64,000 nt of DNA from Prevotella sp. Lineage in GTDB: Bacteria > Bacteroidota > Bacteroidia > Bacteroidales > Bacteroidaceae. Within the stretch, counting starts at the first letter, position 1. Each line of letters begins with the position of its first letter. The notes below the pieces were generated by a model, which worked only from the letters and a program-made list of their open reading frames with translations, was not told the origin of the DNA and did not search any database. Of the stretch, positions 1 through 8,585 are shown in pieces. Position numbers and translations under genes: made by a program. Location: assembly GCA_017400455.1 (NCBI GenBank), contig JAFPTC010000086.1, positions 1 through 64,000 on the forward strand, written 5' to 3'.

Positions 1-161
1 ACGAGCGTCAGCGAGGGTGCCGTCGGCGGCTACAAGGAGATCGACTTTGCCGTCAGCGGCGCCGACGTCTACGGCACCCTGAAATACGAGTCGGGCGTCC
101 ACCGCGTCCAGCGCGTGCCCGCCACTGAGACCCAGGGCCGTATGCACACCTCTGCCGCCAC
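1..161 (+). other. Diverged inverted copy of a prfA segment at the window edge
   Basis: Read on the plus strand, these bases encode about 53 residues of release factor 1. They are the reverse complement of positions 163-323, with base x pairing with base 324-x. Aligning the two arms codon by codon shows roughly two dozen differences. Nearly all are synonymous, and only the second codon clearly changes the residue (Ser versus Asp). The arms therefore look like the same gene from two related genomes, joined head to head with almost no spacer. The join falls in a naturally near-palindromic stretch encoding Ala-Ala-Thr-Val-Ala. A misassembled or chimeric contig end is the simplest explanation. 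Confidence 0.85.
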
Positions 162-785
162 GGTGGCTGCCGAGGTGTGCATGCGGCCCTGCGTCTCGGT
201 GGCCGGCACGCGCTGGACGCGATGAACGCCGCTCTCGTACTTCAGCGTGCCGTAGACGTCGGCACCGCTCACGGCAAAGTCAATCTCCTTATATCCGCCC
301 ACGGCACCTTCGCTGACGTCGGTGACGCTGAGCGTCCAGCCCTTGGATTCGCAGAAGCTCTTGTACATCTTAAACAGGTCGCCGGCAAAGAGGCAAGCCT
401 CGTCGCCGCCCGTTCCAGCGCGTATTTCCATCTGCACGTTCTTTGCGTCCTCGGGGTCTTTCGGAATGAGTGCAATCTTTATTTCCTCCTCCAGCTGGGG
501 TTGCAGGGCCTCGTTTTGGGCCAGCTCCTCGCGGGCCATCTCCTTCATCTCGGGGTCGTCCTCGTTGGCCAGGATGTCCTTAGCTTCGCGAATGCCGTTC
601 AAACAGGCTATGTAGCGTTTGCGGGCATCCATGATGTCGCTCAGGTCTTTATATTCCTTTGTCAGCTTCACAAAGCGCTGCTGATCGCCAATGACGCTTG
701 GGTCGGTAATCAGCGTCGATACCTCCTCGAAGCGGGCCTCCAGTCCGTCCAGCTTCTCTAAAATACTATTGGTGGTTTCTGCCAT
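162..785 (-). pseudogene. prfA: Peptide chain release factor 1, N-terminal part only (cut at chimeric join)
   Basis: RF1 reads UAA and UAG stop codons in the ribosomal A site and triggers release of the finished protein. About 208 residues are genuine, starting with [10 protein letters not shown] at the ATG at 785. An upstream in-frame extension is rejected because it would begin beyond the promoter. The RF1 tripeptide anticodon P-A-T is visible at residues 194-196, within [10 protein letters not shown]. This distinguishes the protein from RF2, which has SPF. The catalytic GGQ domain is missing because the sequence folds back on itself near position 162. Past that point the minus-strand frame reads antisense prfA until a stop near 69. 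The gene is probably intact in the organism and broken only by the assembly. Confidence 0.85.
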
Positions 786-810
786 TCTTATAGTTTTGTT
801 GTTTTGGATG

Positions 811-818
811 CAAAGGTA
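811..818 (-). promoter_or_regulatory. Bacteroidota -7 element for prfA
   Basis: TACCTTTG on the minus strand matches the TAnnTTTG consensus used by the primary sigma factor of Bacteroidota. It ends 25 bases before the prfA ATG. Confidence 0.7.
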
Positions 819-928
819 CAAAAAAAATGCATAATTAGCAAGCAAACATTAAAAATAGAACGCGTGGAATGAAAAAATGCCACCCTGAGAACTGCTCCCG
901 ACGGGTTTTCAGGCTAACCCCGCAGCCC

Positions 929-1021
929 GCAAAAATTTCTCACGTGAGAAATTTTTCTGCGGAGGCTTCCCGTGAAAAAATCTCACGTGAGATTTTTTCA
1001 CGGGAAGCCTCCGCAGAAAAA
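929..1021. repeat. CTCACGTGAG palindromic repeat array 1 (2 units)
   Basis: The 10-bp palindrome CTCACGTGAG occurs at 939-948 and 982-991, a period of 43 bp. The first core sits in a 26-bp perfect palindrome at 931-956. The second sits in a 70-bp perfect palindrome at 952-1021, whose arms end in the GGAGGCTTCC / GGAAGCCTCC spacer motif. The array starts 37 bp past the dedA stop and lies upstream of prfA. It belongs to the same family as the arrays at 18464, 33821, 46994 and 59860. Confidence 0.95.
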
Positions 1022-1058
1022 CGGGCCGACGGGCTGGGACTGAAAAATCGCGGCGGGC

Positions 1059-1676
1059 TTACTTCGCAGCCTTCTTCCTGTAGTGCTTCACCACGAAATA
1101 GACAACGGCCAAGGCCACGATGGCAATGATGCCCAGCACAATGTAGTGGTTGTACTTCTCGATGGTGGCTTCCAGCTGGTCCTCGGGCACCACGCTGTGC
1201 AGATACCATCCGAGCAGGGCCAGGATGGAGTGCCACGCACCGGCACCGATGGTGGTGTAGAGCAGGAATTTCCAGTAGTTCATGCGGGCCAGTCCGGCGG
1301 GTATGCTGATGAGGTGGCGGATGCCAGGTATGAGTCGGCCCGTCAGGGTGGCTGCCACGCCGTGGTTGTCGAAGTAGCGCTCGCTCTTCTCAACCTTTTC
1401 CTGGTTGAGCAGACACATCTTGCCCCACTTGCTGTTGGCGAATTTATAGATGACGGGGCGCCCTACGTAGAGGGCCACCACATAGTTGATGCTGGCACCG
1501 ATGGCAGCACCAATGGTGGCCACGAGCACTATAAGGAAAACGTTGAGCCCGCCGCCGGCAGCATGATAGGCCGCAGGGGCCACGACAAGCTCGGAGGGTA
1601 CGGGCACTACCGTGCTCTCAAGCAGCATGAGCAACATTATGTTGGGGTAGGTGAGGTTATTAAGAAGCCAGTTCAT
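1059..1676 (-). CDS. DedA family membrane protein
   Basis: This is a 205-residue integral membrane protein of the DedA (SNARE-associated, VTT domain) family. Members are linked to flipping undecaprenyl phosphate or phospholipids and to membrane homeostasis. Visible family signatures are ESTVVPVPSE at residues 20-29, which holds the conserved acidic residues, and GRLIPGIRHLISIPAGLARM at residues 113-132, which holds the paired arginines. Hydrophobic segments lie near 10-35, 45-70, 135-158 and 175-197, and the C-terminus is lysine-rich. It is the last gene of a glnS-TPR-dedA transcription unit, 18 bp after the TPR gene. Length is normal for the family. The exact substrate is not evident. Confidence 0.85.
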   Translation of the reverse strand: MNWLLNNLTYPNIMLLMLLESTVVPVPSELVVAPAAYHAAGGGLNVFLIVLVATIGAAIGASINYVVALYVGRPVIYKFANSKWGKMCLLNQEKVEKSERYFDNHGVAATLTGRLIPGIRHLISIPAGLARMNYWKFLLYTTIGAGAWHSILALLGWYLHSVVPEDQLEATIEKYNHYIVLGIIAIVALAVVYFVVKHYRKKAAK

Positions 1677-1694
1677 GGGGTTATGGGGTGGGGG

Positions 1695-3110
1695 TTACAT
1701 GCGTTCTTTTATATAATTGTAATAGTCCTTAGGCTCCACGTCGTCGGGAAAGAGGTGGGCCAAGGCTATCTGGCACTCCCTGGGGTTGCGCTCGCAAGCC
1801 GTCTTCAGGTAGTCCAGAAACTCGTCGTAGCGTTTCAAGTCGTAGCACGTCAGCGCCATGTAGGCATAGCCGTCGTCGCAGTTTGCGGGCAATACCTTAA
1901 AGTATTTCTTGAACAGATTGTAGGCGGCCTCCAGGTAGTGGTTGTCGTAGATGGACACAATGATGCGTAGCAGCGTCTGGTTGGGATTCTCGCTGGCGGC
2001 TACGGCCTGGCGGAAGTAGTGCTGAGCCCGGCGCAGCTGCCCCGTGGCAAGCATGATGTGGCCACGCACCACCTGCGTCTGAATCTCGTCGGCATCGTGG
2101 CTGTCGGCCAGGTCGAGCATGCTCAGGGCCTCTTCGGTGTCGCCTTCTTCGCTGTAGGCAAAGGCCATTTCCTGATAGATATCGCCCAGATAGGGCGAGT
2201 CCTCGGGGGCAGTCTGAATGGCCTGGGCGAGTATATCTATTGCCTCGTCGTTACGCCCCATGTTGATGAGGCAGGTGCCCTGGTGCATCAGTCCGAACTC
2301 GTCGTCGGGAATGTGCTCGCTGTAGCGCTGATAGTATTTCAGTGCTTCCTCGAAGTTGTTCAGCCTATAGAGGCCGTTAGCCTTGGCCAGCAGTCCTTCG
2401 GGGTCGTCGGGGTCGATGGCAATGGCATATTCGCTGCTTTCCACCGAGCCGCTGTAGTCCTCGTTCATGAACTGGGTGGAGGCCAGCGCATTCCAGTATT
2501 GCTTGGAGAAGGGATTGGTGTCGATGAGTTCGCCCCAGAGGCGCTGGCTGTCCTTGTAGTTGCCCATTCCGAAGAGGATGCGGGCCATGAGCTCCTTGAA
2601 CTCGGGCGATTCTTCCTGCTGGGCACGGCTCATCCAGAGCATGGCCTTGTCGGGATAGTTGTAGTCGGCATAGATGTTGGCCACGTCAATGACATAGTCC
2701 TGGTATTCATCGGGGGCTACGTTCTTCAGCTCGTCACGGAAGTAGCGGTCGGCTCCTTCCACGTCGCCTTCGGCCAGCATGATTTCTGCCTTGTCGTAGA
2801 CGTAGTCGGGGTCGTCCTTCTCTATAATCTGGTCCAGGTAGTCCTTGGCCTCGTCGGTGTTGCCATTCCACAGCGCTTCGTGAATTTTGTAAGTCAGCGG
2901 CGCAATGGCTCCTGGCGAGAGGCTGAGCGCCAGGTTGATGGCGTCGTCGGCCTCGTCGTAGTGCTCGGTCATGTGGTAGAAGTCGGCTATTTCGGCCAGC
3001 TCGTCGGCATCCATGAACACGGGCTGCCCTGTGTTTACGGCATCCTCATATTCTGCAAGCATCTCGCGGAATTCCTCGCTGTCGAAATAGTCGTCTCCTG
3101 TTTTTCTCAT
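1695..3110 (-). CDS. Acidic tetratricopeptide repeat protein
   Basis: This 471-residue, strongly acidic protein is made almost wholly of TPR-like helical pairs. Examples are ALKYYQRYSEHIPDDEFGLM and repeated A..Y...G...EA patterns. It has no signal peptide and no catalytic motif, so a cytoplasmic scaffold or chaperone role is the most that can be inferred. The ATG gives MRKTGDDYFD. The gene begins 5 bp after the glnS stop, so translation is probably coupled to the synthetase. No specific partner can be named. Confidence 0.8.
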   Translation of the reverse strand: MRKTGDDYFDSEEFREMLAEYEDAVNTGQPVFMDADELAEIADFYHMTEHYDEADDAINLALSLSPGAIAPLTYKIHEALWNGNTDEAKDYLDQIIEKDDPDYVYDKAEIMLAEGDVEGADRYFRDELKNVAPDEYQDYVIDVANIYADYNYPDKAMLWMSRAQQEESPEFKELMARILFGMGNYKDSQRLWGELIDTNPFSKQYWNALASTQFMNEDYSGSVESSEYAIAIDPDDPEGLLAKANGLYRLNNFEEALKYYQRYSEHIPDDEFGLMHQGTCLINMGRNDEAIDILAQAIQTAPEDSPYLGDIYQEMAFAYSEEGDTEEALSMLDLADSHDADEIQTQVVRGHIMLATGQLRRAQHYFRQAVAASENPNQTLLRIIVSIYDNHYLEAAYNLFKKYFKVLPANCDDGYAYMALTCYDLKRYDEFLDYLKTACERNPRECQIALAHLFPDDVEPKDYYNYIKERM

Positions 3111-3115
3111 CTTTC

Positions 3116-4870
3116 TTATTTCTTCCAGGTGTCTTTCAGTCCAACAGTCCTGTTGAAGACGGGATGATCGGGGGTGCTGTCGGGATCGACGTTGAAGTAG
3201 CCGATGCGCTGGAACTGCAGGTAGCTCAGGGCAGGCATGGTGGTGGCATAAGGCTCAATGTAGCTGTTGGTGAGCACCTTCAGGTTGTCGGGATTCAGCA
3301 TTTGGGCGCGAGCGTCGGCATAGCTCAGTCCCTCGTCCTGCAGGCGGGCCAGCTCGTCACGCGGGTTTTCCACCTTCCACAGGCGGTCGTACAGCCTGAT
3401 CTCTGCCTTGCGGGCATTGTGGCACGACACCCAGTGAAGCGTCTTACCCTTGATCTTGCGGTCGGCACCGGGCATGCCGCTGCGCGTCGTGGGGTCATAG
3501 GTGCAGTAGATGGTGGTCACGCGTCCCTCGGCATCCTTGTCGCAGGGGTGCTGCTCGTCACATTTAATGATATAGGCATTCTTCAGGCGCACCTCCTTGC
3601 CGGGAGCAAGGCGCATGAATTTCTTTTCGGCCTCCTCCATGAAGTCGTCGCGCTCAATCCAAATCTCGCGGCTGAACTCCACCTCGTGGGTTCCGTCGGC
3701 CTCGTTCTCAGGATTGTTGATGGCGGTGAGCATTTCAACCTGATCCTCGGGATAGTTGGTGATGACCACCTTCACGGGGTCGAGCACGGCCGAGACGCGG
3801 ATGGCGCGGCTGTTCAGGTCGTCGCGGACGACGCTCTCCAGCAGGGCCATGTCGTTCAGGGCGTCAATCTTGGTGTAGCCAATCTTGTCGATGAACTTCA
3901 CAATGCTCTCTGGCGAGTAGCCACTGCGGCGGAAACCGCAGATGGTAGGCATGCGGGGATCGTCCCATCCGCTGACGATGCCATCGGTCACCAGCGCTTT
4001 CAGGTTGCGCTTCGACAGGAGAATGTAATTAAGGTTCAGCTTGTTGAATTCGGTCTGGCGCGGACGGTTGTCCTCGATGTTGTCCGTTTCGCCGCGCCAC
4101 TCCTTCATCCAAGTGACAAAGAGGTCGTACAAGGGGCGGTGCTCCACGAACTCAAGCGTGCACCACGAGTGGGTGACGCCCTCAAGATAGTCACACTGGC
4201 CGTGGGTGAAGTCGTACATGGGGTAGGCATTCCATTTGTTGCCCGTTTTCACATGGGGAATGTTCAGCACCCGATAGATGAGCGGGTCGCGGAACAGCAT
4301 GTTGGGATGGGCCATGTCAATCTTGGCGCGCAGCACCATGGTGCCAGGCTGGCACTGGCCGCTGTTCATGTATTCGAACAGGCGAAGATTCTCTTCTACG
4401 GGTCTGTCGCGGAAAGGCGAGTTGGTGCCAGGGCTGGTGGTGGTGCCTTTCTGCTGGGCAATGGCCTCGGCACTCTGCTCATCTACATAAGCACGGCCCT
4501 GCTTGATGAGCCACACGGCAAAGTCCCACAGCTGCTGGAAGTAGTCGCTGGCATAATAGACGTGTGCCCATTCATAGCCCAGCCACTTGATGTCCTGCTC
4601 GATGCTTTCAATATATTCCGTGTCTTCCTTCACGGGGTTGGTATCGTCGAAGCGCAAGTTGCACTCGCCGCCATACTTCTTGGCCAGGCCGAAGTCGATG
4701 GCTATGGCTTTGGCGTGGCCAATGTGCAGGTAGCCGTTAGGCTCGGGTGGGAAACGGGTCTGCATTCGCCCGCCATTCTTGCCTGCTGCCAGGTCGTCAA
4801 TCACCTTCTGTTCTACGAAGCTCACCGACTTCTTTTCCTCATTGTTCTCTGTCAAGACTTTCTCTGCCAT
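3116..4870 (-). CDS. glnS: Glutaminyl-tRNA synthetase
   Basis: This class I aminoacyl-tRNA synthetase charges tRNA-Gln with glutamine in the cytoplasm. At 584 residues it is close to the usual bacterial length. The HIGH motif is in PPEPNGYLHIGH at residues 41-52, and the second ATP-binding signature is LLSKRN at 284-289. RFDDTNP, near residue 73, is typical of the GlnRS/GluRS family. The C-terminal half has the two beta-barrels of GlnRS rather than the helical anticodon domain of GluRS. Having glnS means the organism need not rely on GatCAB for Gln-tRNA. It is the first gene of its operon, 31 bp from a TACCTTTG promoter. Confidence 0.96.
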   Translation of the reverse strand: MAEKVLTENNEEKKSVSFVEQKVIDDLAAGKNGGRMQTRFPPEPNGYLHIGHAKAIAIDFGLAKKYGGECNLRFDDTNPVKEDTEYIESIEQDIKWLGYEWAHVYYASDYFQQLWDFAVWLIKQGRAYVDEQSAEAIAQQKGTTTSPGTNSPFRDRPVEENLRLFEYMNSGQCQPGTMVLRAKIDMAHPNMLFRDPLIYRVLNIPHVKTGNKWNAYPMYDFTHGQCDYLEGVTHSWCTLEFVEHRPLYDLFVTWMKEWRGETDNIEDNRPRQTEFNKLNLNYILLSKRNLKALVTDGIVSGWDDPRMPTICGFRRSGYSPESIVKFIDKIGYTKIDALNDMALLESVVRDDLNSRAIRVSAVLDPVKVVITNYPEDQVEMLTAINNPENEADGTHEVEFSREIWIERDDFMEEAEKKFMRLAPGKEVRLKNAYIIKCDEQHPCDKDAEGRVTTIYCTYDPTTRSGMPGADRKIKGKTLHWVSCHNARKAEIRLYDRLWKVENPRDELARLQDEGLSYADARAQMLNPDNLKVLTNSYIEPYATTMPALSYLQFQRIGYFNVDPDSTPDHPVFNRTVGLKDTWKK

Positions 4871-4901
4871 AATAATATGCTAATATTTTTGAATTTTCGT
4901 G

Positions 4902-4909
4902 CAAAGGTA
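4902..4909 (-). promoter_or_regulatory. -7 element for the glnS-TPR-dedA operon
   Basis: TACCTTTG on the minus strand, 31 bases upstream of the glnS ATG. Confidence 0.7.
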
Positions 4910-4961
4910 CTAATAAGCGGGCGAAAAACAAAGAAAAAGCTCCTTTTTCTTTTGATTTTGC

Positions 4962-5993
4962 TCAGCGTATGCCGCGTTTGTTAAGCGCTTGTTGGTAGCG
5001 GCGGGCGTTCTGGTTGTGCTCGCTCAGCGTGCGGGCAAAGTTGTGGGAGCCCGAGAAGTCTTCCTTGGCACACATGTAGAGGTAGTCGTGGCGGGCTGGG
5101 TTGAGCACAGCCTCAATGGCTTGCACCGACGGCACACGGATGGGGCCCGGGGGCAGTCCGGCGTATTTGTAGGTGTTGTAGGGATTGTCTACCTCTAAAT
5201 GGCGGTTCAGAATGCGCCGGAGCGTGAAGTCCTTCAGGGCGAATTTCACGGTGGGGTCGGCCTGGAGCAGCATGCCGCGCTTCAAGCGGTTCAGGTACAT
5301 GCCGGCTATCATGGGCTTTTCGGCATTGTTGGATGTCTCTTCGTCGATGATGCTGGCCAGGGTGGCCACTTCATTGGGCGTCAGTCCCTGGGCTTGGGCC
5401 TGCTGCACGCGCTGAGCATTCCAGTAAGCATCGTGTTCTCGCTGCATGCGCTGCATCAGGGCGTCGAGCGAGGTGTTCCAGTAAACCTCGTAGGTGTTGG
5501 GCACAAACATGCAGGCTATGGTGGCGGTGTCGTAGCCCAGTTGCTGGCAGTATTCCTGCGAGGTCAAGGCCTGGGCTATCTCTGCGCTGTCGATCATCAG
5601 CTTGGAACTGAGGCGGGCGGCCATGCGCTCCATGGTGCGCACGTCGGGAACGGTGAGCATCACTGGCGCCTGCTGGCCGTTGCGCAGCTGGCGAAACACA
5701 TCGAGCGACTTCGTGCCAGGCTCAAGGGCATAGCGGCCGGTGCGGAGGTTGTAGTCGTAGTGGGTGGTCAGCCATTTCAGCCCATCCAGCGCTGGCTGGT
5801 GGCTCACTGGCGCCAACTTGGCGTAGACCGAGTCGGGCGTGTCGTCGTTGTCTATATATAAATAATGTGTAGTTGTGCCATTCAGCAAGGGAGAACTGAT
5901 TCGGCTGTACAGATGCCATGCGTAGGCGGCTACACCCAGTAGCAGCACTGCAAGGAGAATGAGCGCATAGTGCTTTTTTTTCAGGGAATTCAT
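4962..5993 (-). CDS. mltG: Endolytic murein transglycosylase MltG (YceG-like)
   Basis: MltG cleaves nascent peptidoglycan strands at the inner membrane and is thought to set glycan chain length. The 343-residue protein has one N-terminal transmembrane anchor at residues 9-27 and a LysM-like region. The YceG catalytic domain contains LASIIDEET (residues 212-220, with the conserved Glu just before Thr220), followed by MYLNRLKRGMLLQADPTVKF. Another conserved block is YKYAGLPPGPIRVPS. It has its own promoter, divergent from malQ. Family assignment is firm. Confidence 0.93.
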   Translation of the reverse strand: MNSLKKKHYALILLAVLLLGVAAYAWHLYSRISSPLLNGTTTHYLYIDNDDTPDSVYAKLAPVSHQPALDGLKWLTTHYDYNLRTGRYALEPGTKSLDVFRQLRNGQQAPVMLTVPDVRTMERMAARLSSKLMIDSAEIAQALTSQEYCQQLGYDTATIACMFVPNTYEVYWNTSLDALMQRMQREHDAYWNAQRVQQAQAQGLTPNEVATLASIIDEETSNNAEKPMIAGMYLNRLKRGMLLQADPTVKFALKDFTLRRILNRHLEVDNPYNTYKYAGLPPGPIRVPSVQAIEAVLNPARHDYLYMCAKEDFSGSHNFARTLSEHNQNARRYQQALNKRGIR

Positions 5994-6015
5994 ACTTCTT
6001 TGATAAAAAACGGTG

Positions 6016-6054
6016 CAAAGTTAGTGCTTTTTTGCGGAAAAATAGCTATCTTTG
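6016..6054. promoter_or_regulatory. Divergent promoters for mltG (minus) and malQ (plus)
   Basis: The minus strand carries TAACTTTG at 6016-6023, 22 bases before the mltG start. The plus strand carries TATCTTTG at 6047-6054, 21 bases before the malQ ATG. Both match TAnnTTTG. Confidence 0.65.
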
Positions 6055-6075
6055 CGGATAAAAATTCTGAAGACT

Positions 6076-8580
6076 ATGAAACTAAGGTTCTCGATAAACT
6101 ATCATGCGGAGTGGGGACAGCAGCTGACGGTGCTGCTGAGCTACGAGCAACAGGACGGGCAGCTACGTCACATGAGAGCGCCCATGCAGACACAGGATGG
6201 CGACTTGTGGCAGACGGAGACGTCGGTTGTTGACCAGCGCCGCAACTCAATTATAAGATTCACTTATATATATATAGTAGAAGATGCCGACGGGCGTGAA
6301 TTGCGGCGCGAGTGGACAGGCGTGAGCCGTACGTTCGACTTTGATCCGACGAAGACCTATGTGCTGGCTGACCAGTGGCGTGATCTGCCGCTGCCGGCCC
6401 ATCTGTATAGCAATGCCTATGCCGTGACCACCCATTCACTGAATGTGGAAAAGACGCCCGACAGGCTCCCCCTGTTTCGCAAGACGATGCTGTTTCGCGT
6501 GTCGGCGCCTCAGCTCCTACAAGGGCAGCGCCTGGCGCTGGTGGGCAGCCATCCCGCCATTGGGGCGTGGAATCCGGCCCGCTATCAGAGCATGGACTAT
6601 GTGGGACAGCACGAATGGATGCTCTCGCTGAACGCCGATGCGCTGATATTGCCTTTGGAATATAAATATGTGGTTGTAGATGAGCAGACCCATCAATTGC
6701 TCTGCTGGGAAGAAGGCGACAATCGGGTGGCAGACGGAAACATTGCCGATGGCGAGGTGCATGTGTTCAGCGGTGAGGCGCTGCGACTGGCCGAAAAGCC
6801 ATGGAGGGCAGCGGGTGTCTGTGTGCCTGTGTTCTCTTTGCGTAGCGAAAAATCCTGCGGCGTAGGCGATTTTGGCGATTTGTATCACTTCGTCGACTGG
6901 GCTGCTGAAGTGGGCATGAAGGTGATACAGTTGCTGCCCGTGAACGACACGACGCGCCAAGGACAATGGGGAGATTCTTATCCCTACAATATCGTGTCGG
7001 CATTCGATTTGCATCCACACTATATAGACCTGAACCAACTGCCACCCCTGAAGGACAAGAAGCGCATGACTGCCTTTCGTAGGCAGCAGAGCGAACTGAA
7101 CGCCCTTGACTATTCGGATTATGAGGCCGTGGACCGGGTGAAGATGGAGTATCTGAAGACTTTGTACGAGGAGCTACAGGAGAAAGTGTCGTTCCACGAC
7201 TTTCTGCAGCAACAGCTACATCTGCAGTTGAAGCGCGTTGTTGAGCATGCTCATGAGAAAGGCATCGCACTGATGGGCGATCTTCCTATTGGCATCAGCC
7301 GCGATAGTGCGGAAGTGGAACAGCATCCTGAATTCTTCAACTTAGATCAGCAGACTGGAACGCCGCCTGATGCTTTTTCGCCAACGGGACAGAACTGGGG
7401 CTTCCCCACCTATAATTGGGAGGCCGAGGGATTGCAAGAGTGGATGGACAAACGCATGAAGTGGATGGAGCAATATTTCGATGCGCTTCGCATGGACCAT
7501 GTTCTGGGCTTTTTCAGAATTTGGGAAATTCCCGAAGACCAACTCTTTGGCACAATGGGCCATTTCTCGCCAGCACTACCGCTGACTGCGGGCGAAATAG
7601 AATACTATGGGCTGCCTTTCCGTCGGGACCTACTCACACGCCCGTTCATCAACGACCGCATCATTGACCGCTTGTTTGGCATACATGCTCAGTATGCTCG
7701 TGATCATTTTCTGGAGAAGAAGGCTTATGGCCTGTATGACCTGAAAGAGGAAGTCGCAACCCAACGGCGAGTGAAACAGTTGTTTGAGGGACGTGGTGAC
7801 GAGAATAGCATGTGGATTCGCGATAGCCTTTACCGGCTGGTTTCCAATGTCCTGTTCCTGGAAGACCCTCGCAATCCAGAGATGTACCATCCTCGCATTC
7901 AGGCTTGGCAGGAACCCGTCTTTGATGTGCTATCCTCAGAAGAAAAAGATGCCTTTATGCGAATCTACAACAACTTTTTCTTCCAACGCCACAATATGCT
8001 ATGGGGCAAAACGGGGTACGACCGATTGTCTTCTCTTCAGCTCAGTAGCCACATGTTGCTTTGCGCAGAAGATTTAGGAATGTTGCCCGACTGTGTGGAG
8101 CCTGTGCTTGACAGCCTCCGCATATTGACGACTGAGATTCAGCAGATGCCCAAACAGGCGGGTGTTGAGTTTAGTCATTTGGATGGAAATCCTGTTCGAA
8201 GCGTGGCCACTATTTCCACTCACGATATGGCTCCTTTGCGTCTGTGGTGGCAAGAACAGCCTGACAGGGCTCAGCGCTATTACTCCACGATGCTCCAGAA
8301 ACAGGGACGGGCGCCGGAACAGCTGCCTGCCTTCTTGGCCGAGGAAATCATTGCACGTCATGTGTATTCGCCATCAATGCTCTGCATCCTGTCGCTTCAG
8401 GATTGGTTGGCCATGGATGGTGAGCTGAGGGCAAAGAACGTCCGTCATGAGCGTATCAATACGCCCAGCGATCCCTTTAACCGATGGCAGTGGCGCATGC
8501 ACCTCACCATCGATCAGCTCATGGATGCCGGCCGATTCAATGAGAAACTAAAGACGATGATAGTCCGCAGCAAGCGATAG
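6076..8580 (+). CDS. malQ: 4-alpha-glucanotransferase (GH77) with N-terminal starch-binding domains
   Basis: This disproportionating enzyme transfers alpha-1,4-glucan segments between maltodextrins during starch or glycogen use. The ATG at 6076 gives MKLRFSINYH. The TTG at 6052 is rejected because it lies inside the promoter. The 834-residue product is much longer than plain MalQ (about 500-690). It begins with two CBM20-like modules (about 1-105 and 120-230), the arrangement seen in plant DPE2. The GH77 domain follows. Predicted catalytic residues are nucleophile Asp474 (in MDHVLGFFRIW), acid/base Glu665 (in CAEDLG) and Asp717 (in STHDMAPLRLWW). No signal peptide is seen, so it is cytoplasmic. 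A GH13 enzyme lies 2.4 kb downstream. Confidence 0.92.
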   Translation: MKLRFSINYHAEWGQQLTVLLSYEQQDGQLRHMRAPMQTQDGDLWQTETSVVDQRRNSIIRFTYIYIVEDADGRELRREWTGVSRTFDFDPTKTYVLADQWRDLPLPAHLYSNAYAVTTHSLNVEKTPDRLPLFRKTMLFRVSAPQLLQGQRLALVGSHPAIGAWNPARYQSMDYVGQHEWMLSLNADALILPLEYKYVVVDEQTHQLLCWEEGDNRVADGNIADGEVHVFSGEALRLAEKPWRAAGVCVPVFSLRSEKSCGVGDFGDLYHFVDWAAEVGMKVIQLLPVNDTTRQGQWGDSYPYNIVSAFDLHPHYIDLNQLPPLKDKKRMTAFRRQQSELNALDYSDYEAVDRVKMEYLKTLYEELQEKVSFHDFLQQQLHLQLKRVVEHAHEKGIALMGDLPIGISRDSAEVEQHPEFFNLDQQTGTPPDAFSPTGQNWGFPTYNWEAEGLQEWMDKRMKWMEQYFDALRMDHVLGFFRIWEIPEDQLFGTMGHFSPALPLTAGEIEYYGLPFRRDLLTRPFINDRIIDRLFGIHAQYARDHFLEKKAYGLYDLKEEVATQRRVKQLFEGRGDENSMWIRDSLYRLVSNVLFLEDPRNPEMYHPRIQAWQEPVFDVLSSEEKDAFMRIYNNFFFQRHNMLWGKTGYDRLSSLQLSSHMLLCAEDLGMLPDCVEPVLDSLRILTTEIQQMPKQAGVEFSHLDGNPVRSVATISTHDMAPLRLWWQEQPDRAQRYYSTMLQKQGRAPEQLPAFLAEEIIARHVYSPSMLCILSLQDWLAMDGELRAKNVRHERINTPSDPFNRWQWRMHLTIDQLMDAGRFNEKLKTMIVRSKR

Positions 8581-8585
8581 GGAGC

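Noticed and set aside
1..161. A second, intact prfA gene on the plus strand
   Set aside because: It is only the mirror arm of the fold-back, ends at the junction and continues into antisense sequence.
3164..4984. Long open frame antisense to glnS and other long antisense frames
   Set aside because: They mirror strongly coding genes with third-position G/C bias, have no promoter and show no protein family pattern.
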